Shown here: positions 24,044-33,839 of the stretch, one piece after another | Layout of the letters: every line of letters starts with the position of its first letter | Numbering within the stretch: position 1 is the first letter of the stretch | Origin: Clostridia bacterium | GTDB taxonomy: Bacteria; Bacillota; Clostridia; Lachnospirales; Lachnospiraceae | NCBI GenBank assembly: GCA_910576325.1 | Contig: CAJTIM010000004.1 | Location: 1-64,000 of the forward strand | Length of the DNA stretch: 64,000 nucleotides | Direction of reading: 5' to 3' | Made by a program: the position numbers and the translations under genes | Notes under the pieces: generated by a model | What the model was told of the DNA's origin: nothing | Databases searched by the model: none | What the model saw: only the letters and a program-made list of their open reading frames with translations

Positions 24044-25305
24044 TAGGGATTCGGGGAATACGGGTTTTGGATCCGGCCAATGGCAGAGATGAGGTGCTGG
24101 ATCTGGTAATTGCGGAAGGAAAAATTGTATCCACAGATAAGCCGGCAAAGGAGGCCGGATGCGATCGGATTCTGGACGGAACCGGTTTGACGGCGGCGCC
24201 CGGGCTTGTAGACGTGCATGTTCATTTTCGGGACCCGGGTCTGACCTATAAGGAGGATATAGAATCCGGGGCCCGGGCGGCAGCGTGCGGAGGCTATACA
24301 ACCGTGGTCTGCATGGCTAATACAAAACCGGTGATTGATAATGAGGAGACACTTTCCTATGTGCTGAATAAGGGGAGAGGAACCGGGATTCATGTAAAGT
24401 CCTGTGCCTGCGTTACAAAAGGAATGGAGGGAGAAGTCCTGACGGATATGGAGGGACTGTGCCGGCGGGGAGCGGCGGGATTTACTGACGACGGACGGCC
24501 CATTCTGAATGAAGAGCTGCTTCGTGAAGCCATGGAGGAAGCTGCCCGGCTGGGCGTTCCCATCAGTCTTCATGAGGAACATCCGGCTTTTGTGAAAGAT
24601 CCCGGAGTAAATTACGGACCGGCTGCCGGCAAGCTGGGACTTCAGGGAGCTTCGGTGCGCTCGGAGGTCTGTCTGGCCCGGCGTGACTGCATACTGGCAG
24701 AGGAGACGGGGGCAAAGGTTAATATTCAGCACATCAGCACGGAAGGAGCGGTGCAGGCCGTGCGGCAGGCCAAAGAAAAGGGAGCAAGAGTTACGGCAGA
24801 GGCAGCGCCTCACCATTTTACACTTACGGAGGAAGCAGTTCTCACCTGGGGAACCCTGGCCAAGATGAATCCGCCCCTTCGGTCGGAAGCGGACCGGCAG
24901 GCAGTTATCAGGGGACTTCAAGACGGAACCATTGATATCATAGCCACGGATCATGCGCCGCACAGCCGGGAAGAGAAGGAATGTCCGTTTACCCAGGCGC
25001 CCAGCGGAATCATCGGCCTGGAGACAGCTTTGGCGCTGGGAATCACCGAGCTGGTAAAGCCGGGACATCTGACGCTTATGCAGCTGATGGAAAAGATGAG
25101 CTGCAATCCCTCGCTTCTGTATGGCTTTGATTATCCGGGAATTGTACCGGGAGCGCCGGCGGATCTGGTGATTTTTGATGAGAATGAGTGCTGGAAGGTC
25201 GGAAAATTTGCTTCTAAAGCAGTTAATTCACCATTTCGGGGGCAGGTTCTCCAGGGGAAGGTGCATTACACTATTTGCAATGGAATAATTGTATATGAGG
25301 GATAG
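24040..25305 (+). CDS. pyrC: Dihydroorotase
   Basis: A 421-residue class I dihydroorotase of the amidohydrolase superfamily. It closes carbamoyl-aspartate to dihydroorotate in pyrimidine synthesis. Metal and catalytic residues are visible: DVHVHFRDPG near residues 57-66, the FTDDGRPI region, SLHEEHP (His ligand), NIQHIST (His ligand) and ATDHAPHS (catalytic Asp). Length is typical. It is not in a pyr operon here but is translationally coupled to a solute-binding lipoprotein gene. Close relatives (allantoinase, hydantoinase) are less likely because of the FRDPG and TDHAPH signatures. Confidence 0.92.
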   Translation: MIGIRGIRVLDPANGRDEVLDLVIAEGKIVSTDKPAKEAGCDRILDGTGLTAAPGLVDVHVHFRDPGLTYKEDIESGARAAACGGYTTVVCMANTKPVIDNEETLSYVLNKGRGTGIHVKSCACVTKGMEGEVLTDMEGLCRRGAAGFTDDGRPILNEELLREAMEEAARLGVPISLHEEHPAFVKDPGVNYGPAAGKLGLQGASVRSEVCLARRDCILAEETGAKVNIQHISTEGAVQAVRQAKEKGARVTAEAAPHHFTLTEEAVLTWGTLAKMNPPLRSEADRQAVIRGLQDGTIDIIATDHAPHSREEKECPFTQAPSGIIGLETALALGITELVKPGHLTLMQLMEKMSCNPSLLYGFDYPGIVPGAPADLVIFDENECWKVGKFASKAVNSPFRGQVLQGKVHYTICNGIIVYEG

Positions 25306-25312
25306 AAAAATG

Positions 25313-25339
25313 AAGCTCCGGGGCTTATGCCTCGGAGCG
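25313..25339. terminator. Hairpin between convergent pyrC and XRE genes
   Basis: GCTCCGGGGC pairs with GCCTCGGAGC around TTAT. It lies at the 3' ends of both genes and could act for either strand; the T runs are short. Confidence 0.55.
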
Positions 25340-25756
25340 GTTTGGATTTTCAGAGGATAATCTGGCCTCCAGACGTCTCTTTTTAAACAGAATATATTCC
25401 CGTATTTCCTGCTGTGTCTCAGGAGGAAGGGACTTGTAATTGGTCAGCATGCGGGCGTCCGTTCCGTTGAGCGGGATGGCATTGCTTTCCGACGACACGG
25501 CCATATATTCACCGGAAGGAGAATCGGAAATCTGATTCCTGTCCACAGACAGATCCGTATAGAGCAGCAGGTCTATGGAAATGTGGTACAGATCTGCCAG
25601 GCCGCAGACGGTTTTTAAATCGGGAAGACGCCTTCCGGTCTCATAAAGGGAGTAAGTTTGACGGGCAATGTGGATATAATTGCTTATAAATTGCTGGGAA
25701 TATCCGTTTATAATACGAAGTTCACGCATATTGTCCATAAGCTTCAAGTCGCGCAT
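25325..25756 (-). CDS. XRE-family transcriptional regulator
   Basis: A 143-residue regulator. Residues about 5-65 are a Cro/CI-type helix-turn-helix: MRELRIINGYSQQFISNYIHIARQT with recognition helix and the YETGRRLPDLKTVCGLADLYHISIDLLL extension. The C-terminal half contains a LPPETQQEIREYILFKKRR helix also found in small clostridial XRE proteins, which may dimerise. GGGAGG precedes the start with 9-base spacing. No adjacent divergent target is obvious; it lies tail-to-tail with pyrC. Target genes unknown. Confidence 0.85.
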   Translation of the reverse strand: MRDLKLMDNMRELRIINGYSQQFISNYIHIARQTYSLYETGRRLPDLKTVCGLADLYHISIDLLLYTDLSVDRNQISDSPSGEYMAVSSESNAIPLNGTDARMLTNYKSLPPETQQEIREYILFKKRRLEARLSSENPNRSEA

Positions 25757-25893
25757 CCCATCATTCCTCCCAAAAAGATGGGTTTATTATATCAGCTTCC
25801 ATGGAGTTTTATTCCAAATGGAAGAAAATGAAGCGATTGATTCTTTTTACGTCACCGAATGACGACAAGAATCGACAAATAATGACATTTTTA

Positions 25894-26343
25894 TCAGATT
25901 GTCCGGCGGCTTAAGGTACTGTTATGATATTCTGCGGACCATGTAACTTCCTCGCCAAACCACTCCGGAGGAAGAAAAGCCATAGCCTGTTCTTCGGAAG
26001 AAAATTCCACCTCAGCTAAAACAAGCCCTTCAAAGGGCGCATCAAAGAGATCTAACTCAATGGTAAGCGCATCCGAAAAAGGAATGCAATAGCGTTTTTT
26101 GCGGATAACATTGCCGTCGGCCTTCTTCTTTAAGTGTTCATAGCTTTCGGCAGTCAGAGGCAGATTGTATTCTTCCCGGCTCATAAGTCCTTTGGACTTG
26201 TATGTCAGCGTATAGGTATCATCGCTTCGCCTTACACGCACTACCGGTTCCGTGCACAGATATGCCTGCTCCAGAAGATGAAAAGGGTAAGTATTCAGGT
26301 TATCAGGAAGCTTCTTAATCAAAAATTTGCGTTCAATTTCCAT
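25894..26343 (-). CDS. CYTH-domain protein (triphosphate-binding)
   Basis: A 149-residue CYTH/triphosphate-tunnel protein. The signature E-x-E-x-K occurs at the very N-terminus (MEIERKFLI). It is followed by alternating charged strands (RVRRSDDTYTLTYKSKG, IRKKRYCIPF, TIELDLFDAPFEGLVLAEVEF), which line the tunnel that binds metal and polyphosphate groups. Bacterial members hydrolyse tripolyphosphate or, in some cases, act on thiamine triphosphate or cAMP synthesis; here tripolyphosphatase is the most likely. Monocistronic, divergent from the DJ-1 gene. Confidence 0.9.
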   Translation of the reverse strand: MEIERKFLIKKLPDNLNTYPFHLLEQAYLCTEPVVRVRRSDDTYTLTYKSKGLMSREEYNLPLTAESYEHLKKKADGNVIRKKRYCIPFSDALTIELDLFDAPFEGLVLAEVEFSSEEQAMAFLPPEWFGEEVTWSAEYHNSTLSRRTI

Positions 26344-26480
26344 AATAGAGAGTCCTTTCGTTTTTCTTGTGCTTATTATACATCGAATATACGCTGTCAG
26401 CCATAAAGAAAGCGGTAAATTTGTGGATAATTTAAAAAAAAGCTGTTATAATGAGCGTTAGCAGAAGAAGTAAAACCAGA

Positions 26481-26517
26481 TTACGGAACCGGAAGCTTAT
26501 AAAATTGGAATAGGAGG
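26481..26517 (+). repeat. Recurrent leader motif, site 2 (before DJ-1 gene)
   Basis: TTACGGAACCGGAA (26481-26494), then TTGGAATAGGAGG (26505-26517). It looks like the same motif with a 10-base insertion; the ribosome-binding site is at its 3' end. Confidence 0.5.
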
Positions 26518-26526
26518 ACATAAGAA

Positions 26527-27078
26527 TTGAAAAAAGTAAGTATTTTTCTTGCATCGGGCTTTGAGGAGGTAGAGGCGCTGACCCCTGTTGATCTGCTCCG
26601 CCGGGCAGGAGCACAGGTAACAATCGTATCCATCGGAGAGGAGCGGACTGTGAAAGGCTCCCATGAGATTCCGGTCACGGCAGATGCAGTTTTTGACGAG
26701 ATGGACTTTGCCGATCAAGATTTATTCATTTTGCCGGGAGGACAGCCAGGCACCAACAATCTGAAGGCCTGCGGCAAGCTAAGGGAGCTTTTGGCGGATG
26801 CCAATGAGAAGGGAAAGCTCCTTGCGGCTATCTGTGCGGCGCCTACGGTATTCGGCGATATGGGACTTTTGAAGGGAAAGAAAGCCACCTGTTATCCGGG
26901 CTGTGAGGATGGGCTTACGGGAGCGGAATACCGGACAGAGCGGGTAGTGACAGACGGAACCATCACAACCAGCCGCGGCGTGGGAACAGCGATTCCGTTT
27001 GGGCTGTCATTGATTGAACAATTGTTTGGAAAAGAAAAATCTGAGGAGATTCGGGAAAGCATTATTTACGGTCATTAA
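26527..27078 (+). CDS. DJ-1/PfpI-family protein
   Basis: A 183-residue DJ-1/ThiJ-type protein. It has the VSIFLASGFEEVEALTPVDLLRRAG start, with the conserved Glu near residue 15-16, and the nucleophile elbow AAICAAPTVF with Cys in the sharp turn. The DLFILPGGQPGTNNL motif is also typical. Family members are glyoxalase/deglycase-like or redox chaperones; the reaction is debated. The start codon is TTG, with TAGGAGGA upstream; no ATG fits better. Monocistronic. Confidence 0.9.
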   Translation: MKKVSIFLASGFEEVEALTPVDLLRRAGAQVTIVSIGEERTVKGSHEIPVTADAVFDEMDFADQDLFILPGGQPGTNNLKACGKLRELLADANEKGKLLAAICAAPTVFGDMGLLKGKKATCYPGCEDGLTGAEYRTERVVTDGTITTSRGVGTAIPFGLSLIEQLFGKEKSEEIRESIIYGH

Positions 27079-27171
27079 GTCTTCCTTTCATTTCCAGTAT
27101 GTCATCTGATACACCTGTGCACAATACTTAACAGTAATAACGGATATGGAGCTTATGCATCATAGAAGGTA

Positions 27172-27192
27172 TTACGCAACTGGAATAGGAGG
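27172..27192 (+). repeat. Recurrent leader motif, site 3 (before spore protein gene)
   Basis: TTACGCAACTGGAAT followed by AGGAGG, the ribosome-binding site of the spore protein gene. Confidence 0.55.
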
Positions 27193-27201
27193 TGAAAGAA
27201 G

Positions 27202-27411
27202 ATGACAGAACAGTCTAAGACAAACCAGATGGCAGTTCCGGAAGCGAAAGCAGCAATGAATCGTTTCAAGGAGGAGGTTGCCAGCGAACTGGGAGTACCT
27301 TTAAAGGAAGGCTACAACGGTGACTTAACTTCTGCTCAGGCAGGTTCCATCGGAGGCGAAATGGTTAAGAAAATGATCATGAAGCAGGAACAGCAGATGA
27401 GCGGTAAATAA
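27202..27411 (+). CDS. Alpha/beta-type small acid-soluble spore protein
   Basis: A 69-residue SASP. The two conserved segments are present: NRFKEEVASELGVPL with the germination-protease cleavage region, and the DNA-binding GYNGDLTSAQAGSIGGEMVKKM. In dormant spores these proteins coat DNA and make it resistant to UV and heat; germination protease degrades them to supply amino acids. In the family, transcription is by forespore sigma-G; I did not identify a sigma-G promoter with confidence. This gene marks the organism as a spore former. Confidence 0.96.
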   Translation: MTEQSKTNQMAVPEAKAAMNRFKEEVASELGVPLKEGYNGDLTSAQAGSIGGEMVKKMIMKQEQQMSGK

Positions 27412-27424
27412 AAAAGAAGCGGAT

Positions 27425-27467
27425 GGCCCCTTGTATACCGGAAGCGGTGTATGAGGGGCTGTTTTTC
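27425..27467 (+). terminator. Terminator after the spore protein gene
   Basis: GGCCCCTTGTATACCG pairs with CGGTGTATGAGGGGCT, followed by GTTTTTC. Confidence 0.85.
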
Positions 27468-27500
27468 TACTATTTTTCCTGTATATAGGCTCTTTGGGTC

Positions 27501-27530
27501 TTGATTTCCTCTGAAAAGTTGTGTTATACT
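27501..27530 (+). promoter_or_regulatory. Promoter of tig
   Basis: TTGATT (27501-27506), 18-base spacer, TATACT (27525-27530). Confidence 0.65.
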
Positions 27531-27603
27531 ACTACAATGACTGTAAGTATGCAAAGAATGTAAAATATTATGTAAAGATACAATATTAAGGAGGAGATAA
27601 AAA

Positions 27604-28890
27604 ATGAGTTTACAGGTAGAAAAACTGGAGAAGAATATGGCTAAGCTTACGATCGAGGTGCCGGCAGAGGAATTGGAGCAGGCGCTTCAGAAAGCATACC
27701 TTAAAAATAAAAACAAGATCAGTGTCCCCGGTTTCCGCAAGGGCAAGGTGCCCCGTCAGATGATTGAGAAGATGTATGGACCGGAGATTTTTTACGAGGA
27801 TGCGGCCAATGTACTGATTCCCGATGCTTATGCCGGTGCTGCCGATGAGTGTGAGCTTGAACTGGTATCTCGTCCGGCCATTGATATTGTGAAGATTGAG
27901 AAGGGACAGCCCTTTGTCTTTACGGCGGAAGTTGCGGTAAAGCCGGAGGTAACCCTGGGAGCATACAAGGGCATTGAGGTAGAGAAGATTGACACCGCAG
28001 CTACCGAGGAGGAGATCACAGCAGAGGTGGATAAGGAGAGAGAGAACAACTCCAGAACCATCACTGTGGAGGATCGGGCCGTTCAGAACGGCGATATGAC
28101 CGTGATTGATTTTGAGGGCTTTGTGGACGGAACGCCTTTTGAGGGCGGAAAGGGCACGGACTATCCGCTGACCATTGGCTCCGGCGCTTTTATTCCCGGA
28201 TTTGAGGAGGAGCTTGTGGGAGCTGAGATTGGCAAGGAAGTGGATGTAAATGTGACCTTCCCAGAGGAATATCATGCCAAGGAGCTGGCAGGAAAACCGG
28301 CGGTATTTAAGTGTACCGTAAAGGAGATTAAGGTAAAGGAGCTTCCCGACGCCGATGATGAATTTGTAAAGGATGTATCTGAGTTTGATACCATGGAGGA
28401 ATACCGCGCGGATCTGAAGAAGAAGATTGAGGAGCGCAAGGCTGCGGACGCCAAGGCCAAGAAAGAGGATGCGGTGATTGAGAAGATCATCGAGGCTGCC
28501 CAGATGGAGATTCCGGAGGCTATGATTGAGACACAGGCGGAGAATCTGGTGGATGATTTTGCCCAGAGACTGATGATGCAGGGAATGTCCCTGGAGCAGT
28601 ATGCACAGTACACAGGAGCTACCGTGGCGTCCATGACCAATCAGATGAAGCCTCAGGCAAAGAAGCGCATTGAGAGCCGTCTTGTTCTGGAGGCTGTTGC
28701 GGCTGCCGAGAACATCGAGATTGGCGACGACGAGATCGAAGCCGAGATGAACCGCATGGCAGAGAGCTACAAGATGGAGCTTGATAAGCTGAAAGAGCTG
28801 ATCAGCGAGGAAGAGAAGAAAAATATGAGACAGGATCTGTCTATCCAGAAAGCCATTGAACTGGTGACAGAGGCAGCCGTTGAAAAATAG
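27604..28890 (+). CDS. tig: Trigger factor (ribosome-associated chaperone)
   Basis: A 428-residue trigger factor. The N-terminal ribosome-binding domain has the signature PGFRKGKVPR near residues 41-50. The middle PPIase domain (about 150-245) has DFEGFVDGTPFEGGKGTDYPLTIGSG and FPEEYHAKELAGKPAVF. The C-terminal helical domain forms the chaperone cradle. It binds ribosomal protein uL23 at the exit tunnel and shields new chains. AGGAG precedes the ATG. It heads the block tig-clpP-clpX-lon, a conserved order in many bacteria, linking folding and proteolysis. Confidence 0.97.
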   Translation: MSLQVEKLEKNMAKLTIEVPAEELEQALQKAYLKNKNKISVPGFRKGKVPRQMIEKMYGPEIFYEDAANVLIPDAYAGAADECELELVSRPAIDIVKIEKGQPFVFTAEVAVKPEVTLGAYKGIEVEKIDTAATEEEITAEVDKERENNSRTITVEDRAVQNGDMTVIDFEGFVDGTPFEGGKGTDYPLTIGSGAFIPGFEEELVGAEIGKEVDVNVTFPEEYHAKELAGKPAVFKCTVKEIKVKELPDADDEFVKDVSEFDTMEEYRADLKKKIEERKAADAKAKKEDAVIEKIIEAAQMEIPEAMIETQAENLVDDFAQRLMMQGMSLEQYAQYTGATVASMTNQMKPQAKKRIESRLVLEAVAAAENIEIGDDEIEAEMNRMAESYKMELDKLKELISEEEKKNMRQDLSIQKAIELVTEAAVEK

Positions 28891-28963
28891 GAGCAGCCGT
28901 TTGTCCTGTGAATCATAACAGACAGAAATTGCCGTATTATTTTTAGAAAGGATATGAGAATCA

Positions 28964-29557
28964 ATGATGGATATGAGTTTAGTACCTGTTGTAGTTGAGC
29001 AGACCAGCAGGGGCGAGCGCTCCTATGACATTTACTCCAGACTTTTAAAGGACCGGATTATTATTCTGGGCGAGGAAGTCAATGATGTGACCGCAAGCCT
29101 GGTGACGGCGCAGCTTTTGTTCCTGGAGTCCGAGGACCCGGGAAAGGATATCAATCTGTATATCAACAGTCCCGGCGGCTCTGTGACCGCAGGTATGGCC
29201 ATCTATGACACCATGCAGTACATTAAGTGCGACGTATCTACCATTTGTATGGGCATGGCAGCCAGTATGGGAGCATTTCTTCTGGCAGGAGGAACCAAGG
29301 GCAAGCGTATGGCTCTTCCCAATGCGGAGATTATGATTCATCAGCCCTCCGGCGGAGCCAGAGGCCAGGCTACGGAGATTAAGATTGTGGCGGAACACAT
29401 TCTGCGCACCAAGAAGAAGCTGAATGAGATTCTGGCAGCCAATACGGGGCAGCCGGTGGAAGTGATCGAGGTGGATACGGAGCGCGATAATTATATGAGC
29501 GCGGAGGAGGCCATGAAATATGGTCTGATTGACAGCGTGATCGCAAATCGGAAGTAA
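28964..29557 (+). CDS. clpP: ATP-dependent Clp protease, proteolytic subunit
   Basis: A 197-residue ClpP. The serine-protease triad is visible: Ser101 in [14 protein letters not shown], His126 in [14 protein letters not shown], and Asp in the EVDTERD region. It forms two seven-membered rings and degrades proteins fed by ClpX or ClpC. The N-terminal [14 protein letters not shown] is the usual short propeptide. ATG 28967 is a possible alternative start. clpX follows after 16 bases. Confidence 0.97.
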   Translation: MMDMSLVPVVVEQTSRGERSYDIYSRLLKDRIIILGEEVNDVTASLVTAQLLFLESEDPGKDINLYINSPGGSVTAGMAIYDTMQYIKCDVSTICMGMAASMGAFLLAGGTKGKRMALPNAEIMIHQPSGGARGQATEIKIVAEHILRTKKKLNEILAANTGQPVEVIEVDTERDNYMSAEEAMKYGLIDSVIANRK

Positions 29558-29573
29558 AGGGACGAGAAGAATT

Positions 29574-30833
29574 ATGCCTAGAAACAATGATAACAACGTA
29601 AGATGTTCCTTTTGCGGGAAATCCGGGGAACAGGTACGGAAAATGATTTCCGGTCCCAGCGGAACCTACATCTGCGATGAGTGCATTGAGCTGTGCGCGG
29701 AGCTGATTGAGGAGGAGCTGGAACTGGATGAGCAGGAGCTGGGGGACGAGGAGATTAACCTCCTAAAGCCCAAGGAGATCAAGGAGTTCCTGGATGAGTA
29801 TGTCATCGGCCAGGAGGAGGCGAAGAAGGTCCTCTCCGTGGCAGTTTACAACCATTATAAAAGAATCCTGGCAGGAAGGGAAAAGGATCTGGATGTGGAG
29901 CTTCAGAAGAGCAATATTCTGATGCTCGGACCGACCGGTTCCGGCAAGACCCTTTTAGCCCAGACGCTGGCAAGGCTTTTGAATGTGCCCTTTGCCATTG
30001 CGGATGCCACTTCCCTTACGGAGGCCGGCTATGTGGGCGAGGATGTGGAGAACATCCTTCTGAAGATTATCCAGGCTGCGGATTATGACGTAGAGCGTGC
30101 ACAGCACGGAATCATTTACATTGACGAGATTGACAAGATTACCAGAAAGTCGGAGAATCCATCCATTACCAGAGATGTGTCCGGTGAGGGCGTGCAGCAG
30201 GCGCTTCTTAAGATTCTGGAGGGAACCATTGCTTCCGTACCGCCCCAGGGCGGAAGAAAGCATCCCCACCAGGAGCTAATACAGATAGATACAACCAATA
30301 TCCTCTTTATCTGCGGCGGGGCCTTTGAGGGCCTTGATAAGGTGATTGAGCGCAGAATGGATCGGCGGTCCATTGGTTTTAACGCAGAGGTGACCAAGCG
30401 GGGTCAGGAGGAGAACGTAGGCAAGCTGCTTCGGCAGGTGCTGCCGGAGGACCTGGTGAAGTTCGGTATGATACCGGAGTTCGTAGGACGTGTGCCGGTA
30501 ACGGTGGCATTGGACGCTTTGACGAAGGAGGATATGGTCCGCATACTTGTGGAGCCGAAGAATTCTATCGTAAAGCAGTATAAGAAGATGCTTGAGCTGG
30601 ATGGAGTGAAATTATCCTTTGATCGGGAGGCTATTGAGGCCATCGCCGCACAGACGGTAACGAGAAAGACAGGAGCCAGAGGCCTTCGGGCAATCATGGA
30701 GCATATTATGATGGATACTATGTATGAGATTCCGTCAGATGAGAGCATTAAGAGTTGCGTGATTACCAAGGAAGTGGTCGAGGGAACGGGCAGTCCTGTA
30801 ACCACAAGCAATGAAATGAGATTCCGGGCGTAG
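29574..30833 (+). CDS. clpX: ATP-dependent Clp protease, ATP-binding subunit
   Basis: A 419-residue ClpX. It has an N-terminal C4 zinc-binding domain (CSFCGKS, later CDECIELC), an AAA+ Walker [13 protein letters not shown] near residues 123-134, Walker B IIYIDEID, the GYVGEDVE pore loop, sensor and arginine regions, and an IGF-type ClpP-contact loop variant (RRSIGFNAE). It unfolds substrates and passes them to ClpP, encoded directly upstream. The terminator overlaps its last codons. Confidence 0.97.
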   Translation: MPRNNDNNVRCSFCGKSGEQVRKMISGPSGTYICDECIELCAELIEEELELDEQELGDEEINLLKPKEIKEFLDEYVIGQEEAKKVLSVAVYNHYKRILAGREKDLDVELQKSNILMLGPTGSGKTLLAQTLARLLNVPFAIADATSLTEAGYVGEDVENILLKIIQAADYDVERAQHGIIYIDEIDKITRKSENPSITRDVSGEGVQQALLKILEGTIASVPPQGGRKHPHQELIQIDTTNILFICGGAFEGLDKVIERRMDRRSIGFNAEVTKRGQEENVGKLLRQVLPEDLVKFGMIPEFVGRVPVTVALDALTKEDMVRILVEPKNSIVKQYKKMLELDGVKLSFDREAIEAIAAQTVTRKTGARGLRAIMEHIMMDTMYEIPSDESIKSCVITKEVVEGTGSPVTTSNEMRFRA

Positions 30834-30853
30834 CCTGGAATCTCTTTATTCTT
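30818..30853 (+). terminator. Terminator overlapping the end of clpX
   Basis: GAGATTCC (30818-30825) pairs exactly with GGAATCTC (30837-30844), extended by GGC/GCC inside, then TTTATTCTT. The stem contains the clpX stop codon in its loop region. Confidence 0.75.
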
Positions 30854-30903
30854 GCGGAACTGAATAAAAACAGTAATAGTCTTCATATTACGGAACTGGA
30901 ATA
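30852..30903 (+). repeat. Recurrent leader motif, site 4 (two copies before lon)
   Basis: TTGCGGAACTGAATA at 30852-30866 and TTACGGAACTGGAATA at 30888-30903, the second followed by AAGAATAGGAG. Confidence 0.6.
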
Positions 30904-30922
30904 AGAATAGGAGAGCAGAAAA

Positions 30923-33241
30923 GTGAGCGAATTGATTCAGATTTTGCCGGTGGTCGCCCTCAGGGGAATGACGGTTCTTCCAGATATGGTGATCCACTTT
31001 GATGTGAGCCGTGAGCGCTCCGTCCATGCCATTGAGCAGGCCATGCTTCGTGAGCAGCGGCTATTTTTGGTGACCCAGAAAAATACCCAGGCAGAAAATC
31101 CCGGCCTGGAGGATTTGTACCGGATTGGAACCATCGCTTCCGTAAAGCAGGTTATCAAGCTGCCTCACAACATCCTGCGTGTACTGGCCGAGGGCCTGGA
31201 GCGGGGGGAACTTTCCCATATTGATTTGGACGGCGACTATCCGGAGGCAGAGGTGATCCGCTTTGAAGAAGAGCCGGAAAGCCTGTCCTGCGACATCCGG
31301 GAAGCCATGATCCGCAGCTTGAAGGAAACCTTCCACACCTATTGTCAGGAGAGCGGCAAGACCGGGAAGGAGCTGGAGCGTCAGACGGGAGATTTGGAGG
31401 AGCTTTCCAAATTAACGGGACAGCTTATGATTCATCTGCCTCTTCACTACGAAGAAAAACAAAAGCTTTTGGAGGCGGCTTCCCTGTCGGAGCGGTTTGA
31501 GCTTCTGGGAACACTGATGAATAAAGAGATCGGGATCATGCGTTTTAAAAAGGAGCTCCAGGAGAAGATTAAAGCCCGGGTGGACAAGAATCAGCGGGAT
31601 TATTTGCTTCGTGAGCAGCTAAAGGTGATACGCGAGGAGCTGGGAGAGGATACCTCCGGGACAGATGCAGATCATTTTAAGGAAGCCCTTGGCAAGCTTC
31701 GGGCCTCCAGGGAGGTCAAGGAAAAAATCGGCAAGGAGATTACCCGTTTTCAAAATATCGGAAGCAGTTCTTCGGAGAGTGCCGTGCTCCGGGGATATAT
31801 CGAAACGCTTCTGGATCTGCCCTGGGAAAAAACCTCCCGGGACAGCACGGACCTAAAGCGGGCCGAGGAGATTCTGAATGCGGATCATTACGGTCTGGAA
31901 AAGGTAAAAGAGCGCGTCCTTGAATTCCTGGCAGTCAGGACGCTGACCAAAAAGGGCAGCAGCCCCATCCTCTGTCTGGTAGGCCCTCCGGGAACAGGAA
32001 AGACCTCCGTAGCACGCGCAGTTGCAAGGGCGCTGAATAAGAAATACGTGCGCATCTGCCTGGGCGGTGTCCGGGACGAGGCAGAGATCCGGGGACACCG
32101 GAGAACCTATGTGGGAGCAATGCCGGGCCGGATAGCGGCAGGTATGCGTCAGGCGGGGGTTAAGAATCCCCTGATGCTTTTGGATGAGATTGATAAGGTG
32201 AGCAGTGATTACAAGGGGGATACCTCGTCGGCTCTTTTGGAGGTGCTGGATGCTGAGCAGAACAGCCATTTCCAGGATCATTATGTGGAGGTTCCCCTGG
32301 ATTTGTCGGAAGTGCTCTTTATTGCCACGGCTAACGATGCTCAGACGATTCCGCGGCCCCTTCTGGACCGAATGGAGCTCATAGAGGTAAGCAGCTATAC
32401 GGAAAATGAAAAAGTACATATTGCGAGGAAGCATCTGATTGGAAAGCAGATGGAAAAGAACGGCCTTAAGGAGGGGCAGCTTTCCTTAAGCGCAGGGGCA
32501 TTGGAAGCACTGATTCACAGCTACACCAGGGAGGCCGGCGTGCGCCAGCTGGAGCGAAAGCTCGGGGAGGTGTGCCGGAAAGCGGCCAGAGAGATCCTGG
32601 AGCAGAACAAAAAGTCCGTCCGTTTGACAGAGAGCAATTTGAACCGGTATCTGGGAAAGCCGAAATTTGTATTTGACATGGCAAATGAAACCGATGAGGT
32701 AGGCATTGTCCGGGGGCTTGCCTGGACCAGTGTGGGAGGCGATACGCTCCAGATAGAGGTGAACATTATGCCGGGGAAGGGCGAGATTTCCCTCACTGGC
32801 ATGATGGGGGATGTGATGAAGGAGTCCGCCCGGACAGGCTTAAGCTATATTCGGTCTGTCAGCGGCAATTATGGGATTGACAAGGAATTTTTTCAGGAGC
32901 ATGATATTCATATCCACATTCCCGAGGGAGCTGTTCCCAAGGATGGGCCGTCTGCCGGTATTACGATGGCAACGGCTATGCTGTCAGCCATTACGGAGAT
33001 TCCCGTGTATGCCAGTGTAGCCATGACAGGAGAAATCACCCTCCGCGGCCGGGTGCTGCCCATCGGCGGTTTGAAGGAAAAGATTCTGGCAGCCAAGAGC
33101 GCCGGAATCAAGACCGTACTGGTGCCTGCCAAAAATAAACGGGATGTGGAGGAAATCTCCGCTGAGATCCGAAAAGGCATCCGGATCGTCTATGTGGAGC
33201 AGATGAAAGAAGTATTGGAGGCAGCTTTCCATGATCATTAA
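30923..33241 (+). CDS. lon: ATP-dependent Lon protease
   Basis: A 772-residue LonA. It has an N-terminal substrate-binding (LON) domain ([20 protein letters not shown]), a central helical part, and an AAA+ module with Walker [14 protein letters not shown] near residues 352-364 and Walker [11 protein letters not shown]. The C-terminal serine-lysine protease domain has Ser in [14 protein letters not shown] and Lys in the [15 protein letters not shown] region. It degrades misfolded and regulatory proteins. The start is GTG with GGAGAGC upstream. It overlaps engB by 11 bases. Confidence 0.96.
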   Translation: MSELIQILPVVALRGMTVLPDMVIHFDVSRERSVHAIEQAMLREQRLFLVTQKNTQAENPGLEDLYRIGTIASVKQVIKLPHNILRVLAEGLERGELSHIDLDGDYPEAEVIRFEEEPESLSCDIREAMIRSLKETFHTYCQESGKTGKELERQTGDLEELSKLTGQLMIHLPLHYEEKQKLLEAASLSERFELLGTLMNKEIGIMRFKKELQEKIKARVDKNQRDYLLREQLKVIREELGEDTSGTDADHFKEALGKLRASREVKEKIGKEITRFQNIGSSSSESAVLRGYIETLLDLPWEKTSRDSTDLKRAEEILNADHYGLEKVKERVLEFLAVRTLTKKGSSPILCLVGPPGTGKTSVARAVARALNKKYVRICLGGVRDEAEIRGHRRTYVGAMPGRIAAGMRQAGVKNPLMLLDEIDKVSSDYKGDTSSALLEVLDAEQNSHFQDHYVEVPLDLSEVLFIATANDAQTIPRPLLDRMELIEVSSYTENEKVHIARKHLIGKQMEKNGLKEGQLSLSAGALEALIHSYTREAGVRQLERKLGEVCRKAAREILEQNKKSVRLTESNLNRYLGKPKFVFDMANETDEVGIVRGLAWTSVGGDTLQIEVNIMPGKGEISLTGMMGDVMKESARTGLSYIRSVSGNYGIDKEFFQEHDIHIHIPEGAVPKDGPSAGITMATAMLSAITEIPVYASVAMTGEITLRGRVLPIGGLKEKILAAKSAGIKTVLVPAKNKRDVEEISAEIRKGIRIVYVEQMKEVLEAAFHDH

Positions 33242-33839
33242 AAATGTCAGTCTTGAAACCGTCTGCGGCATTACCAGCAAGCTTCCGGAGAATACCCTGC
33301 CAGAGATAGCTTTTGCCGGAAAGTCCAATGTGGGGAAATCCTCCCTCATCAATGCATTGATGAACCGGAAATCTCTGGCCCGGACCTCCGCACAGCCGGG
33401 AAAGACCCAGACTATTAATTTTTACAATATTAACAACGCCATGTACCTGGTGGATCTGCCGGGCTATGGCTATGCGAAAGTTACCCAGGAGGTAAAGGAG
33501 CAGTGGGGGAAGCTGATTGAGCGTTATCTCCACGGTTCCAAAAGACTTCGGGCCGTATTTCTACTGATAGATATCAGGCATGAGCCCTCGGCCAATGACA
33601 AGCGCATGTATGAGTGGATTGTTTACAACGGTTATGATCCCATTATCATTGCCACAAAGCTGGATAAGATCAACCGCAGCCAGATACAGAAGCACTTGAA
33701 AATGGTGCGTACCGGGTTGAATGTAAAGCCGGGTACGGCGGTTCTTCCCTTCTCCGCCCTTACGAAGCAGGGGAGGGAGGAGATCTGGGAACAGATGGAT
33801 GGGCTTTTAGAGGAAAAAAAGGAACCGGAGGTGGAGTAA
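33231..33839 (+). CDS. engB: Ribosome-biogenesis GTP-binding protein EngB (YsxC)
   Basis: A 202-residue TrmE-Era-EngA-EngB-type GTPase involved in 50S ribosome assembly. G1 is GKSNVGKSSLINAL near residues 30-43, G2 is TSAQPGKTQTINFY, G3 is LVDLPGYGYAKV, G4 is ATKLDK and G5 is PFSALTKQG. All nucleotide-binding motifs are intact. The ATG lies inside the 3' end of lon, implying translational coupling; the lon-engB order is common in Firmicutes. The ytvI gene follows without any gap. Confidence 0.96.
   Translation: MIIKNVSLETVCGITSKLPENTLPEIAFAGKSNVGKSSLINALMNRKSLARTSAQPGKTQTINFYNINNAMYLVDLPGYGYAKVTQEVKEQWGKLIERYLHGSKRLRAVFLLIDIRHEPSANDKRMYEWIVYNGYDPIIIATKLDKINRSQIQKHLKMVRTGLNVKPGTAVLPFSALTKQGREEIWEQMDGLLEEKKEPEVE

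Noticed and set aside
23935..25068. A 377-codon minus-strand frame opposite pyrC
   Set aside because: pyrC has all catalytic motifs in its frame; the antisense product is Arg/Ser/Cys-rich without family features.
30888..30903. ECF-sigma promoter (GGAAC -35) as an explanation for the recurrent leader motif
   Set aside because: The motif runs directly into the ribosome-binding site, leaving no space for a -10 element and transcript start before the start codon.
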